NCBI RefSeq assembly: GCF_000214665.1
Contig: NC_015572.1
Coordinates: 4,464,001-4,528,000 of the forward strand
DNA: 64,000 nucleotides
Origin: Methylomonas methanica MC09
Lineage (GTDB): Bacteria > Pseudomonadota > Gammaproteobacteria > Methylococcales > Methylomonadaceae
Reading direction: 5' to 3'
Shown piece by piece: positions 43,464 through 52,945 of the stretch. The notes under the pieces are model-generated. The model ran no database searches. It was not told the DNA's origin and saw nothing but the letters and a program-made list of their open reading frames with translations. The position numbers and the translations under genes are program-made. The number at the start of each line of letters is the position of its first letter. Position 1 is the first letter of the stretch.

Positions 43464-44738
43464 ATGGCTTCGATAAAAGCTTTTTTTGACAAACTGAGTT
43501 CAACGTCCAAGCAACCGCGCTTAGGCCAGAAAGTTTCTCCGGAAATTCTTGAACAACTGTTCCCCATCAGGAATCTCAGCGAAGAAATCCGCCAAAGCTT
43601 TGCCTCGGAAAATCACATCGAGCTCATCGACAGCGGCACCACTTTATTTACTATCGACAGTCCCGCCGACTGCGCAATTTACCTTATCTTCGGCAGCGTA
43701 CAATTTACCGACCAAAACGGCCGGGGCTACACCATAGAAGAAGGCAGCGCCCAATCCAAGTTTCCTATTTGCAGCGGCAGCAAACATACCACGACTGCTG
43801 TTGCGCAAACCGACATAGGCATTCTGCGGGTGTCGTTGAAAATCATGTCCACCCGCAACCGCTTTCAGCATAAGGCCTTGCCGATACCCGATAATCTGCG
43901 CGACAACCAATTGCTGGCTCTATTCGCAGACCATTATCAAAGCCATGAGCTGGAAATCCCATCCCTGCCGGAAGTCGCCATCAAGTTACGCAATGCCATT
44001 CAAAAAGATGTCAATCTGGATGCGGCTGTAAGCATTATCCAACTGGACCCCGTGATCTCCGCGAAACTGATTGAAGTAGCCAATTGCCCACTGTATATCA
44101 CAGTCGTACCGGCCAAAAATTTACTGGAAGCGGTCAACCGCATCGGCCTGAATGCCACGCGTAATCTGGTCGTCGCCCTCAGCCTTAAGCAAATTTTTAA
44201 AAGCAAGTCGATATTAATCAAAGATCGAATGGAAAAGCTCTGGAAACAAAGCCTTTATCTTTCCGCGCTCAGCCACGTGTTGGCCGCATCCAGTCAACAG
44301 GCTAAACCGGAAGATGCATTATTGGCCGGTCTGGTCTGCGATATCGGCAACATCCCGTTTCTGAATTTTGTTGCCAATTTGCCGGACGAATTCATAAATG
44401 AAACGGAAATCAAACAAGCCCTGCCCGTTGTCGTTGGCCCGGTTAGCGCCACCGTGCTTAACGAGTGGCAGTTTTCCGAAGAATTTATCGATGTCGCATT
44501 GAACTCTCGCAACTGGTATCAGAATCTCGGGGACGAGCTGTCCTTAACCGACATTGTGGTGTTATCGCGATTGCATGCTTTGATCGGCAGGAAAGTGACA
44601 AGCGACTTACCGTCGATCGCCGCCATCCCGGCGGCCAGCAAACTCAAAGGCATGGCCTTGTCGCCCGAAAACACCTTGGCTATCCTTCATGATGCCAAAA
44701 ACAAAATTCATGAAGCCTTAGCCATATTCAGCCGCTAA
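43464..44738 (+). CDS. HDOD-domain regulatory protein with N-terminal cNMP-like domain (copy 1)
   Basis: A 424-residue protein. Residues about 35-150 look like a cyclic-nucleotide-binding beta-roll (IELIDSGTTLFTIDSPADCA, then IYLIFGSVQFTDQNGRG), but the phosphate-binding Arg is not evident. Residues about 190-390 form an HDOD domain: ELEIPSLPEVAIKLRNAIQK, AVSIIQLDPVISAKLIEVAN, VNRIGLNATRNLVVALSL and LLAGLVCDIGNIPFLNFVAN. HDOD domains resemble HD phosphohydrolases without the catalytic metal pair and usually act as signalling scaffolds. The ATG at 43464 is preferred over a 25-codon longer frame. A paralogue follows 4 bp later. Confidence 0.85.
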   Translation: MASIKAFFDKLSSTSKQPRLGQKVSPEILEQLFPIRNLSEEIRQSFASENHIELIDSGTTLFTIDSPADCAIYLIFGSVQFTDQNGRGYTIEEGSAQSKFPICSGSKHTTTAVAQTDIGILRVSLKIMSTRNRFQHKALPIPDNLRDNQLLALFADHYQSHELEIPSLPEVAIKLRNAIQKDVNLDAAVSIIQLDPVISAKLIEVANCPLYITVVPAKNLLEAVNRIGLNATRNLVVALSLKQIFKSKSILIKDRMEKLWKQSLYLSALSHVLAASSQQAKPEDALLAGLVCDIGNIPFLNFVANLPDEFINETEIKQALPVVVGPVSATVLNEWQFSEEFIDVALNSRNWYQNLGDELSLTDIVVLSRLHALIGRKVTSDLPSIAAIPAASKLKGMALSPENTLAILHDAKNKIHEALAIFSR

Positions 44739-44742
44739 ATTT

Positions 44743-46038
44743 ATGTTTTGGAAATTTTTTAAAAAAAACGCCGACCCATCCGAAGCAAACCCGAAATCAC
44801 CGTTTGGCACGAAAACCACTTTACCGCTGGATTTTTTACAAAAACTGGTCCCCGTGGGTAAACTTAGCCCCGAGGAATTGCAATCCCTAAATATTTCGAT
44901 AAAAAATTTTACCTCGGGGCAAATCATCTTTAACCGCGGCGAAAGCGCGGATGCATTGATGTATCTCTATACCGGCCACGTGTTTCTGGAAGCGGCTAAC
45001 GGTAGCGGCTATGCCGTAGACGAAAACACCTTTACCGCGTACCACCCCTTATCATCACATGCCGATCACTACTTCAGTGCCATCGCCAAATCCGCGACTA
45101 AAATTGCGTATTTGCCGCTCGCGGCATTACAGCACAGCAGCAATGCCGCGCTTACCCAAAACCCACTGACCGATACCTCCGCCATCCCGCGCGAACTCAT
45201 CGACAGTGATTTTTACAATGGTTTCAGCGCGGTATTCCGGCGCGATGAACTTCGCTTACCCAGCTTACCCGATGTCGCCATCAGATTACGCAGAGCCTTG
45301 CAAAAAGATATCAGCATTGCCGATGCGGTAAAAATCATTAACCTCGACCCCGTCATTGCCTCCAAATTGATACAAGTCGCCAACAGTCCGCTTTATCGGA
45401 CCGTCAACCCCATTTCAAAATGCCACGACGCGATAAACCGTTTAGGCTTAAAAACTACGCAGAATTTAGTCACCAGCGTCAGCATGCACAACCTGTTCCG
45501 CAGCAATAACAAACTGCTCAACAACCGCGTGCAGCAGCTCTGGCGGCAAAGCATACAAATTGCCAGCCTTAGCTATACCCTGGCCGGCATGACCAAAAGA
45601 ATCAATTCCGACGAAGCACTGTTGGCGGGGCTTACCCATAATATTGGTGCGTTACCGATTCTGACCTTTGCCGAAAGCCTTAAAGATAACGCTTATACGG
45701 ATGAAGAACTGGATAAAACTATTGAAGTATTACAAGGCCCTGTTGGAGAATTCATTTTAAAAAAATGGCATTTCCCGGAAAATTTATTAAAAATCCCCAG
45801 CCAATCCGGTAACTGGTATCACGATGGCGACCCGAAACTGCAAATGAGCGACATCGTCCTGTTGGCCCGTTTTCATGCCCTGCTCGGCAACAAGCAAGCG
45901 CAAAAGCTTCCGCCGCTCAACACCCTGCCGGCATTTGCCAAACTTGGCGAACGGGCATTGACACCCGACATGTCGTTGAAAGCGCTGCACGAAGCCAAAC
46001 AGCAAATTGCGGAAGCCCTGAGTTTTTTCAGAACTTAA
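44743..46038 (+). CDS. HDOD-domain regulatory protein with N-terminal cNMP-like domain (copy 2)
   Basis: A 431-residue paralogue of the preceding gene with the same order of parts. The N-terminal roll includes KNFTSGQIIFNRGESADALM and YLYTGHVFLEAANGSGY. The HDOD domain contains ELRLPSLPDVAIRLRRALQK, AVKIINLDPVIASKLIQVAN, INRLGLKTTQNLVTSVSM and LLAGLTHNIGALPILTFAES. The shared PSLP(E/D)VAI(K/R)LR and NLDPVI-type blocks show a tandem duplication, now well diverged in the N-terminal half. The partner or signal is unknown; such proteins often tie into motility or second-messenger control. Confidence 0.87.
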   Translation: MFWKFFKKNADPSEANPKSPFGTKTTLPLDFLQKLVPVGKLSPEELQSLNISIKNFTSGQIIFNRGESADALMYLYTGHVFLEAANGSGYAVDENTFTAYHPLSSHADHYFSAIAKSATKIAYLPLAALQHSSNAALTQNPLTDTSAIPRELIDSDFYNGFSAVFRRDELRLPSLPDVAIRLRRALQKDISIADAVKIINLDPVIASKLIQVANSPLYRTVNPISKCHDAINRLGLKTTQNLVTSVSMHNLFRSNNKLLNNRVQQLWRQSIQIASLSYTLAGMTKRINSDEALLAGLTHNIGALPILTFAESLKDNAYTDEELDKTIEVLQGPVGEFILKKWHFPENLLKIPSQSGNWYHDGDPKLQMSDIVLLARFHALLGNKQAQKLPPLNTLPAFAKLGERALTPDMSLKALHEAKQQIAEALSFFRT

Positions 46039-46180
46039 GGCTGACTAAATTGAATAAAAACCAATCATTTCGTCTGCAGCGGGTCAAAGCCAGCCAAGCC
46101 AATAAAACAAACTTAACTATCCCGGATTAGCCGCTTTACCCTATTCCAACATTTACCAGACCAACACGCCGCCAATCGCC

Positions 46181-48220
46181 ATGACCAATCCTTTATTAGA
46201 ATCCACCGAACTACCTCAATTTTCCAGAATTCTGCCCGAACATGTGGAACCCGCAATCGATCAATTACTCAGCGAGGCTAGACACGCCATCGCCGACCAA
46301 CTGCAAACGGGCGGCCCCTACCACTGGAATAATTTGATCGCACCCATCGACGAAGCCGAAGATCGCCTGAATAAAGCCTGGTCGCCGGTCAGCCACATGA
46401 ACTCCGTGGTCAACAGCGATGCCATGCGGGACGCTTACAACGCCTGTCTGGGCAAGCTTAGCGAATATTCCACGGAAGTCGGCCAAAACCGTCAGCTTTA
46501 CGAAGCCTATTGCGCCATTCGCGACAGCGCGGAATTTGCGAATCTTGACCGTGCCCAACAAAAAATTATCGATAATGCCTTGCGCGATTTCCATTTGTCC
46601 GGCGTCGATTTGCCTGCCGACCAACAAGCCCGCTACAAAGACATCAGCCAGCAATTATCCAAGCTGGCCAGCCAATACGAAGAAAACCTGCTCGATGCAA
46701 CCAACGCCTGGAGCAAACTGCTGCCTAACATCGACGACCTGTCCGGTTTGCCGGAGTCGGCGCTGGCGCAAGCCAAACAACTGGCGGAAGCGGACGGCAA
46801 ACAAGGCTGGCTGATCAATCTGCAATTCCCGTCTTATCTGGCTGTGATGACGTATGCCGACAACCGCGAACTGCGCCGCGAACATTACGAAGCCTTCTGT
46901 ACCCGCGCTTCCGATCAAGGCCCGCATGCCGGCCAATGGGACAACTCCGGCATCATGGAGCAGATTCTGGCATTACGTCACGAAAAAGCCCAATTACTGG
47001 GCTTCAACAATTACGCCGAATATTCCTTGGCCACCAAAATGGCTGAATCGACTGACGACGTGGTGAAATTTCTGGAGGATTTGGCCGACAAATCCTGGCG
47101 CCAAGCCCGCCGCGACCTGACCGAATTGCAGGATTTCGCCGCTTCGGAACATGGTCTGCACGATCTGCAAGCGTGGGATATCGGCTATTATTCGGAAAAA
47201 ATGCGCCAGCATTTTTATCAACTGTCCCAGGAAGAAGTCAAAACCTACTTCCCTGCCACCCGCGTCATTCCCGGCCTGTTCGCCATCGTTGAAAAACTCT
47301 ACGGCTTGCAGATCAGCGAAATTACCGGCTTCGACACCTGGCACCCCGACGTGCGTTTTTATCAAATTCTGGATAAAAATAATCAATTGCGCGGCCGCTT
47401 CTATCTGGATTTATACGCCCGCGCCAAAAAACGCGGCGGCGCCTGGATGGACGATTGCGTATGCCGCAGAAAAACCAGTGCCGGCCTGCAAACGCCGATT
47501 GCCTATCTGACCTGCAATTTCACACCGCCGACCGGCAGCGACCCTGCGCTGTTGACTCACGACGAAGTACAAACCCTGTTTCACGAATTCGGCCACGGTT
47601 TACACCACATGCTGACCCAGATCGATCACCTGGGCGTTTCCGGCATTAACGGCGTGGAATGGGACGCGGTGGAGCTGCCCAGCCAGTTTATGGAAAATTG
47701 GTGTTGGGAAAAGCCGGCGCTCGACCTTATCTCCGGCCACTACCAAACCGGCGAAGCGTTACCCGAAAGCTTATTCGACAAAATGCTGGCGGCGAAAAAC
47801 TTCCAGGCCGGCATGCTGATGGTTCGGCAGCTGGAATTTAGCTTGTTCGATTTTAAGATCCACCAAAACTACGACCCGGCCAAAGGCGGGCGAATTTACC
47901 AAACCCTGCAACAAATTCGAGACCAGGTTGCCGTTGTCAAAGTACCGCCGTTCAACCGCTTCGCACATAGCTTCTCGCACATTTTCGCCGGCGGCTACGC
48001 AGCCGGTTATTACAGTTACAAATGGGCGGAAGTCTTATCCGCGGACGCTTTTTCTCTGTTTGAAGAAAAAGGCATCTTCGACCGCGCCACCGGCGAATCG
48101 TTTTTACACAATATTCTGGAACAAGGCGGCAGTGCCCAAGCCATGACCCTGTTTAAAAATTTCCGCGGCCGGGAACCGAATATCGATGCCCTGTTGAGAC
48201 ATAACGGTATCGCGGCTTAA
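46181..48220 (+). CDS. prlC: Oligopeptidase A (M3 metallopeptidase)
   Basis: A 679-residue zinc oligopeptidase that degrades signal peptides and short peptides in the cytoplasm. The zinc motif HEFGH is at residues about 468-472 (DEVQTLFHEFGHGLHHMLTQ), with the downstream Glu in GINGVEWDAVELPSQFMENW. The helical N-terminal half is typical of M3 enzymes. The C-terminal substrate-binding region includes RFAHSFSHIFAGGYAAGYYS. Length matches the E. coli enzyme. Confidence 0.96.
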   Translation: MTNPLLESTELPQFSRILPEHVEPAIDQLLSEARHAIADQLQTGGPYHWNNLIAPIDEAEDRLNKAWSPVSHMNSVVNSDAMRDAYNACLGKLSEYSTEVGQNRQLYEAYCAIRDSAEFANLDRAQQKIIDNALRDFHLSGVDLPADQQARYKDISQQLSKLASQYEENLLDATNAWSKLLPNIDDLSGLPESALAQAKQLAEADGKQGWLINLQFPSYLAVMTYADNRELRREHYEAFCTRASDQGPHAGQWDNSGIMEQILALRHEKAQLLGFNNYAEYSLATKMAESTDDVVKFLEDLADKSWRQARRDLTELQDFAASEHGLHDLQAWDIGYYSEKMRQHFYQLSQEEVKTYFPATRVIPGLFAIVEKLYGLQISEITGFDTWHPDVRFYQILDKNNQLRGRFYLDLYARAKKRGGAWMDDCVCRRKTSAGLQTPIAYLTCNFTPPTGSDPALLTHDEVQTLFHEFGHGLHHMLTQIDHLGVSGINGVEWDAVELPSQFMENWCWEKPALDLISGHYQTGEALPESLFDKMLAAKNFQAGMLMVRQLEFSLFDFKIHQNYDPAKGGRIYQTLQQIRDQVAVVKVPPFNRFAHSFSHIFAGGYAAGYYSYKWAEVLSADAFSLFEEKGIFDRATGESFLHNILEQGGSAQAMTLFKNFRGREPNIDALLRHNGIAA

Positions 48221-48248
48221 CGGGGCATCCTCTGGGTTAACGCTCTAC

Positions 48249-48276
48249 AGGCAGTCCTGATGATTACGGACTGCCT
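48249..48276 (+). terminator. Hairpin after prlC
   Basis: A perfect 9-bp inverted repeat AGGCAGTCC/GGACTGCCT with a 10-base loop is followed by ATTATT. It lies 28 bp beyond the prlC stop and just before the ribosome binding site of the next gene, so it probably ends or attenuates the prlC transcript. Confidence 0.6.
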
Positions 48277-48293
48277 ATTATTAAGGAGTCAGC

Positions 48294-48581
48294 ATGAAAA
48301 ACTGTCCTCAGTGCGGCCAACCACGGCAGAGCGAAGAATACAAATGCCCAACCTGCGATGTGTTTTATCCGCAGCTCGATGAAATTTTATTTGCAGAACA
48401 AGAACGCTTGGAACGAAATACTTATAACGGCGCCATTAAACGCATTCGTGCAGCGGAAGACAGCAAACAAACACTAAGAAACGAATTAAAAACGGTTTGG
48501 CGCAATACGCCGTTAAAAACCAAAATTGTATTTGGGACCATCGTTTCATTTGTGTTTGTTTTGGTCGTACCGATTTTCTAA
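48294..48581 (+). CDS. Zinc-ribbon membrane protein, unknown
   Basis: A 95-residue protein with a strong AAGGAG site. The N-terminal zinc ribbon has two CxxC pairs: MKNCPQCGQPRQSEEYKCPT and CDVFYPQL. A charged helical middle follows, then one C-terminal membrane helix (TKIVFGTIVSFVFVLVVPIF). The layout resembles small zinc-ribbon sensor or adaptor proteins; a second zinc-ribbon protein with a related Cys pattern is at 60052. Function is unknown. Confidence 0.75.
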   Translation: MKNCPQCGQPRQSEEYKCPTCDVFYPQLDEILFAEQERLERNTYNGAIKRIRAAEDSKQTLRNELKTVWRNTPLKTKIVFGTIVSFVFVLVVPIF

Positions 48582-48846
48582 CATTGACAGACGCTGTCGA
48601 TGGGTCGGTAATCAGCAAATAGACTCCCGCTAACATCTCGCCAATTTGCATTCAAGAAAATGAATTCCAGACTGCTTTCAGCAGGGCGCAATACGGATAT
48701 GGAAGAGTTGTTCTGAATTGTCTCGGTTTGACAGTTTGAGCCGTTGAAATTGCCGGGAACGTTGGCAAATCGAGTTTTTGTTGGCAAATAGGTGACGATC
48801 GATCAGATATGACAACTCCCTCTTACAGGTAAGTTGCTGATTTTAA

Positions 48847-48923
48847 TGGGGTGAACGATGGGGCTCGAACCCACGACAACCGGAATCACAATCCGGGGCT
48901 CTACCAACTGAGCTACGCTCACC
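48847..48923 (-). tRNA. tRNA-His (GTG)
   Basis: A complete cloverleaf on the minus strand. The acceptor stem is GTGAGCG/CGTTCAC, with the extra G at -1 opposite the C discriminator, which is the identity element of tRNA-His. The anticodon stem-loop is CCGGA-TTGTGAT-TCCGG, giving anticodon GTG. The 3' CCA is encoded. It is the last gene of the three-tRNA cluster. Confidence 0.97.
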
Positions 48924-48943
48924 ATAATGATGAATTTTTGCGA

Positions 48944-49020
48944 TGGCACGCTTGGCAGGACTCGAACCTGCGACCCTCGGCTTAGAAGGCCGATGCTCTA
49001 TCCAGCTGAGCTACAAGCGC
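48944..49020 (-). tRNA. tRNA-Arg (TCT)
   Basis: A complete cloverleaf on the minus strand with acceptor GCGCTTG/CAAGCGT (first pair G-T), anticodon loop TTCTAAG (anticodon TCT, reading AGA and possibly AGG), a normal T-loop GGTTCGAGTCC and encoded CCA. Confidence 0.97.
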
Positions 49021-49026
49021 AAATCG

Positions 49027-49103
49027 TGGTCGGGGTAGAGAGATTCGAACTCCCGACATTCTGCTCCCAAAGCAGACGCGCTACCAGACTGCGCTATACC
49101 CCG
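49027..49103 (-). tRNA. tRNA-Pro (TGG)
   Basis: A complete cloverleaf on the minus strand with acceptor CGGGGTA/TACCCCG, anticodon stem-loop TCTGC-TTTGGGA-GCAGA (anticodon TGG), T-loop AGTTCGAATCT and encoded CCA. It is the first gene after the promoter. The order Pro-Arg-His is common in gammaproteobacteria. Confidence 0.97.
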
Positions 49104-49468
49104 ATATGACCTTCTATTTCGAGGCAGTTGCGCTGCCCCGTGATGAGATGCGCATAATAAAGCATGAAACCGATTGAGTCAAATGTTTTTTCACAAATCT
49201 TGCTCTTTTTTACCCTGCCCAGAAAGCTATTCAAACTTAGTGCGATTGCTGACTTACTGAATTAGCGGCGGCAGCTGATGGAATAGCTTAAATATAACCT
49301 CCCGTGGGAAAACGGGGGGGGAAGGGAGATTTACGCAAAAATCTCCCTCCAGCCTCTCTTTGTCAAATAGCGGGCCCGGCAATCCGAATTTAGCATGCAC
49401 ATGCTGTCGGGACGTTGGTTATCAACGAATCCTTGTTACCCGGTATTAAGCCAAAACCGCCGTGGCGA
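49104..49468. other. Intergenic region between tRNA-Pro and dapD
   Basis: About 365 bp without a supported gene. Its right side contains the tail region of dapD transcription, and its left side holds the tRNA promoter. It also has a 9-bp inverted repeat GGGAGATTT/AAATCTCCC (49324-49347) next to a run of eight Gs. An ORF on the plus strand from 49415 is only the shadow of dapD. Confidence 0.7.
49154..49182 (-). promoter_or_regulatory. Promoter of the tRNA cluster
   Basis: On the minus strand TTGACT (49177-49182) and TATTAT (49154-49159) are 17 bp apart. The G/C-rich discriminator GCGCATC that follows is typical of stringently controlled stable RNA promoters. The start would be about 45 bases before tRNA-Pro. 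Confidence 0.85.
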
Positions 49469-50287
49469 TTAATCCCGCAACAATTCGTTAATACCGGTTT
49501 TACTGCGGGTTTTCTCATCGACTTGCTTGATAATCACCGCGCAATACAGACTATGGCTGCCGTCTTTGGACGGCAGGTTGCCGGAAACCACCACGGAACC
49601 GGCGGGAATACGGCCATAGCTGATTTCACCGGTCATACGGTTAAAGATTTTGGTACTTTGACCAATGTAGACACCCATCGATACCACGCAGTTATCTTCC
49701 ACGATAACGCCTTCGACGATTTCCGAACGCGCACCGATGAAGCAGTTGTCGCCGATGATGGTCGGATTGGCTTGCAACGGCTCCAAAACGCCGCCGATGC
49801 CAACGCCGCCGGACAAATGCACGTTCTTACCGATTTGCGCACAGGAACCGACGGTAACCCAGGTATCGACCATGGTGCCGCTGTCGACATAGGCGCCGAT
49901 ATTCACATAAGACGGCATTAAAATGGCACCTGGAGCCACGTAGGAGCCGTAACGAGCCACCGCATTCGGTACCACCCGCACGCCGGCTTTAGCAAATTCG
50001 TCTTCGCTGTACTGGCCGAATTTAGTCGGTACTTTATCGTAATAACGTACGTCGCCGCTTTCGATCACTTTGTTTTCATTGATCCGGAACGACAACAACA
50101 CGGCTTTTTTCAGCCATTGATTGGTTACCCAGTCGCCGTCTTTTTTCTCGGCGACTCGGGCTTGCCCCTTGTCCAGCATCTCCAGTGCTTCGTTTACTGC
50201 CGCGCGGATTTCGGCTGAAACGCTAGTAGGACTAATGTCGGCGCGATTTTCAAAGGCGTCGTTAATAATGGTTTCCAGATTTGACAT
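49469..50287 (-). CDS. dapD: 2,3,4,5-tetrahydropyridine-2,6-dicarboxylate N-succinyltransferase
   Basis: A 272-residue left-handed beta-helix enzyme of the succinylase branch of lysine/diaminopimelate synthesis. It transfers succinyl from succinyl-CoA. Hexapeptide repeats are visible in [60 protein letters not shown] and [20 protein letters not shown]. The family N-terminus is [18 protein letters not shown]. The downstream neighbour upstream in the genome order is dapC, the next enzyme but transcribed before it here. Confidence 0.97.
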   Translation of the reverse strand: MSNLETIINDAFENRADISPTSVSAEIRAAVNEALEMLDKGQARVAEKKDGDWVTNQWLKKAVLLSFRINENKVIESGDVRYYDKVPTKFGQYSEDEFAKAGVRVVPNAVARYGSYVAPGAILMPSYVNIGAYVDSGTMVDTWVTVGSCAQIGKNVHLSGGVGIGGVLEPLQANPTIIGDNCFIGARSEIVEGVIVEDNCVVSMGVYIGQSTKIFNRMTGEISYGRIPAGSVVVSGNLPSKDGSHSLYCAVIIKQVDEKTRSKTGINELLRD

Positions 50288-50354
50288 AATTTTCTTAGGT
50301 TAAAGGTGAAAGACTAAAGGTAAAAGCTGCAAGACGACGTTTTGGTGTATTCGT

Positions 50355-51557
50355 CTATTCGCTTTCGCCCAAAATGAAAGCTTTTATGCGTTGCGCGGCC
50401 TCGACACACTCTTCCAGTGGCGCTACCAAGGCGATACGCACATGATTAGCGCCGGGATTGATGCCGCCGCTGTCGCGGGACAGATAACTTCCCGGCAATA
50501 CCGTGATGTTTTGTTGGGCAAACAGTTGCAGCGCAAATTCGGTATCCGGTAACGCGGTCTTCAGCCAGATATAAAAACTGGCCGGCGGCCGGCTGATTTC
50601 ACAAACATCCTGCAATATTTCGATAAACGCCGTGAATTTATCCCGGTATAGCTGACGATTCTGCTGAACGTGCGCCTCATCGCGCCAAGCGGCAATGCTG
50701 GCATGTTGCGTCGTGACCGGCATTGGGCAGCCATGGTAGGTGCGGTATTTTAGAAACTGTCGCAAAATCTCCGCATCGCCCGCCACAAACCCCGAACGCA
50801 AGCCCGGCGCGTTTGAACGCTTGGAGAGACTTTGAAAAATCACGCAATTTTTAAAGTCGATCATGCCGGCCTGATAGGCGCTTTGCAGTAAACCGCGCGG
50901 CGGCAACGCTTCGTCGTCGTACAGCTCGGTGTAACATTCGTCCGAAGCAATGACGAAATTATAGCGGGTGGCCAGCTCCAGCAGCTTCTCGTGATCGGCT
51001 TGCGACATTACAGTGCCGGTCGGGTTACCGGGGGAACAGATAAAAATCAATTGGCAGCGCTGCCATATCGCTTCCGGCACGCTATTGAAATCCGGCAAAT
51101 AGCCGTCTGCTTCCAGCGTATTCAAATAATACGGCTCGGCTCCGGCCAATAGGGCCGCACCTTCGTATATTTGGTAAAACGGATTGGGCATGATGACCAC
51201 CGGCTTTTCGCGCGGATCGACCACCGCCTGCACAATCGCAAACAAGGCTTCCCGGGTACCGTTGACCGGCATTACCTGGGTATCCGCATCGATATGTTCG
51301 GCGGGTATTGCAAAACGGCGACCGATCCAGTCAGCAATAGCCTGACGTAATTCCGGCAGGCCTTTAGTGGTGGGATATTGAGTCAAACCTTGCAGATGCC
51401 GCACCAAAGCCTCTTGAATAAACGCCGGCGTGGCATGCTTGGGTTCGCCGATCGACAAGGCAATATGGGCCTTGTGCGCGGGGGGCGTGATACCTTGTTT
51501 TAATTCGGCCAGTTTTTCAAACGGATACGGATGCAGTAACTGTAAATGCGGATTCAT
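50355..51557 (-). CDS. dapC: Succinyldiaminopimelate transaminase
   Basis: A 400-residue PLP-dependent class I aminotransferase, acting after DapD. The N-terminus is PHLQLLHPYPFEKLAELKQG, followed by IALSIGEPKHATPAFIQEAL and YPTTKGLPELRQAIADWIGR. The PLP Lys is in IFQSLSKRSNAPGLRSGFV and the C-terminal Arg region is NHVRIALVAPLEECVEAAQR. The neighbouring dapD supports this role over other class I activities. The ATG at 51557 overlaps the stop of the M48 protease gene (TAATG). Confidence 0.92.
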   Translation of the reverse strand: MNPHLQLLHPYPFEKLAELKQGITPPAHKAHIALSIGEPKHATPAFIQEALVRHLQGLTQYPTTKGLPELRQAIADWIGRRFAIPAEHIDADTQVMPVNGTREALFAIVQAVVDPREKPVVIMPNPFYQIYEGAALLAGAEPYYLNTLEADGYLPDFNSVPEAIWQRCQLIFICSPGNPTGTVMSQADHEKLLELATRYNFVIASDECYTELYDDEALPPRGLLQSAYQAGMIDFKNCVIFQSLSKRSNAPGLRSGFVAGDAEILRQFLKYRTYHGCPMPVTTQHASIAAWRDEAHVQQNRQLYRDKFTAFIEILQDVCEISRPPASFYIWLKTALPDTEFALQLFAQQNITVLPGSYLSRDSGGINPGANHVRIALVAPLEECVEAAQRIKAFILGESE

Positions 51558-52342
51558 TATTTGGCGCAACGCGGTTGTTTACCCATATTCCAGGCTTGTT
51601 GCTGTAGCTGGAGAGCTTGGTTCATGTGTTGATTGAGATTATCGATACGGCTGGCATGCGATGGATGCGTCGACATAAACTCGATCGGCTGGCCGCCTTG
51701 CGCCGCTTTATCCATTTTCAGCCACAGATTGATACTCTGGCGCGGATCGAAACCGGCCTTCGCCATTAAATCCAGTCCTATGGTATCGGCTTCGGTTTCG
51801 TGAATGCGGCTATAAGGCAAAATCACCCCATATTGCGCGCCCACACCCAGCAAACCCAATGCTGTCTGCCCCAGCGCCGTTTGCGGCTGGGCTACCGCCT
51901 GCACCATGCTCAGCCCGGTGCTTACAGCCGTTTCCTGAGACAAACGCTCGTTGCTGTGCCGCGATAATACGTGGCCGATTTCATGCCCGATCACCGCTGC
52001 CAGCTGATCCTGGTTGTCCACTAAATTGATCAAGCCGGAATGCACGCCGATTTTATTGCCGGGCAAGGCAAAGGCGTTTAACGTGTCGTCCTCAAACACC
52101 ACCACTTCCCACTGCCCGCCCACTTCGCGCGTGAGACTATAGGCCACGCACTGGGCGAACTGACTGTAGCGCTGATTTTTGCTAAGCGGATTTTTGCTTT
52201 TCATACTGTCAAAAGCCTGCAAACCCATTTGATTGACCTGATTGTCCGGCATGAAGATGAACTGCGACCTGCCGGTCGGACTGGTCACGCAAGCACTCAT
52301 CGTCATTGCGATGACGGCCGTAAGTAACGTTTTTTTCAACAT
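51557..52342 (-). CDS. M48-family metalloprotease lipoprotein
   Basis: A 261-residue secreted protease. It has a lipoprotein signal peptide with the lipobox MSAC (lipidated Cys near residue 17). The zinc motif is in LAAVIGHEIGHVLSRHSNER and the third ligand is in RIHETEADTIGLDLMAKAGF. TLNAFALPGNKIGVHSGLIN is also typical of the M48 peptidases of the YcaL/LoiP type, which act on misassembled outer-membrane proteins. It overlaps dapC by one base. The ATG at 52342 sits at the signal peptide start. Confidence 0.92.
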   Translation of the reverse strand: MLKKTLLTAVIAMTMSACVTSPTGRSQFIFMPDNQVNQMGLQAFDSMKSKNPLSKNQRYSQFAQCVAYSLTREVGGQWEVVVFEDDTLNAFALPGNKIGVHSGLINLVDNQDQLAAVIGHEIGHVLSRHSNERLSQETAVSTGLSMVQAVAQPQTALGQTALGLLGVGAQYGVILPYSRIHETEADTIGLDLMAKAGFDPRQSINLWLKMDKAAQGGQPIEFMSTHPSHASRIDNLNQHMNQALQLQQQAWNMGKQPRCAK

Positions 52343-52417
52343 GGCGACGATATCCACAGAGTGAACTAAAACAACATTTTAACGTAATTGCCTTGGCGGG
52401 ACTAACCGCTTTTTCCG

Positions 52418-52933
52418 CTACGGGTAATCGCAGGGCGAATTATCGGGCGCATCGGCAAGACGGCAAACCTGTTGCAAACAAAACAGCACCACTTGCCGTC
52501 GCACATGCAACCTATCCCCCGCAAACAGCTGCTTAACGCAACGCCCCTGCTGCCCGCGCACTTGCCAGGAAATAAACACCGTGCCGACCGGTTTTTCGCC
52601 GGTACCGCCATCCGGCCCGGCTATACCGGTCACTGCCACGGCCAAATCGGCCAAGCTATGGGCCAACGCGCCTTTCACCATCTCCAATGCCGTTTCTTCA
52701 CTCACCGCACCTTTTGCATCTAAGGTTGCCTGACTGACGCCCAGCATATCGACCTTGGCTGCATTGCTATATGTGACAAAACCGCGATCGAACCAAGCGG
52801 AACTGCCCGGCACATCGGTTAGGGCTTTGGCTATGCCTCCCCCGGTACAAGATTCCGCTAAAGCCAATTGCCAGCCGCGACTTCGCAGCTTATGGCCCAG
52901 CGATTCCGACAGGTTATATAGCGCGTTATCCAC
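52418..52933 (-). CDS. pncC: CinA C-terminal domain protein, nicotinamide-nucleotide amidase
   Basis: A 171-residue protein of the stand-alone PncC family, which deamidates nicotinamide mononucleotide to recycle pyridine nucleotides. Motifs: LALAESCTGGGIAKALTDVP, FDRGFVTYSNAAKVDMLGVS, GAVSEETALEMVKGALAHS and LAVAVTGIAGPDGGTGEKPV. The C-terminus is GDRLHVRRQVVLFCLQQV. No N-terminal CinA domain is present. recA, which often follows this gene in gammaproteobacteria, is not adjacent. Confidence 0.93.
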   Translation of the reverse strand: MDNALYNLSESLGHKLRSRGWQLALAESCTGGGIAKALTDVPGSSAWFDRGFVTYSNAAKVDMLGVSQATLDAKGAVSEETALEMVKGALAHSLADLAVAVTGIAGPDGGTGEKPVGTVFISWQVRGQQGRCVKQLFAGDRLHVRRQVVLFCLQQVCRLADAPDNSPCDYP

Positions 52934-52945
52934 ACTGCCGATACA

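Noticed and set aside
49415..49921. 168-codon plus-strand frame over dapD
   Set aside because: Antisense shadow of dapD with no independent signals.
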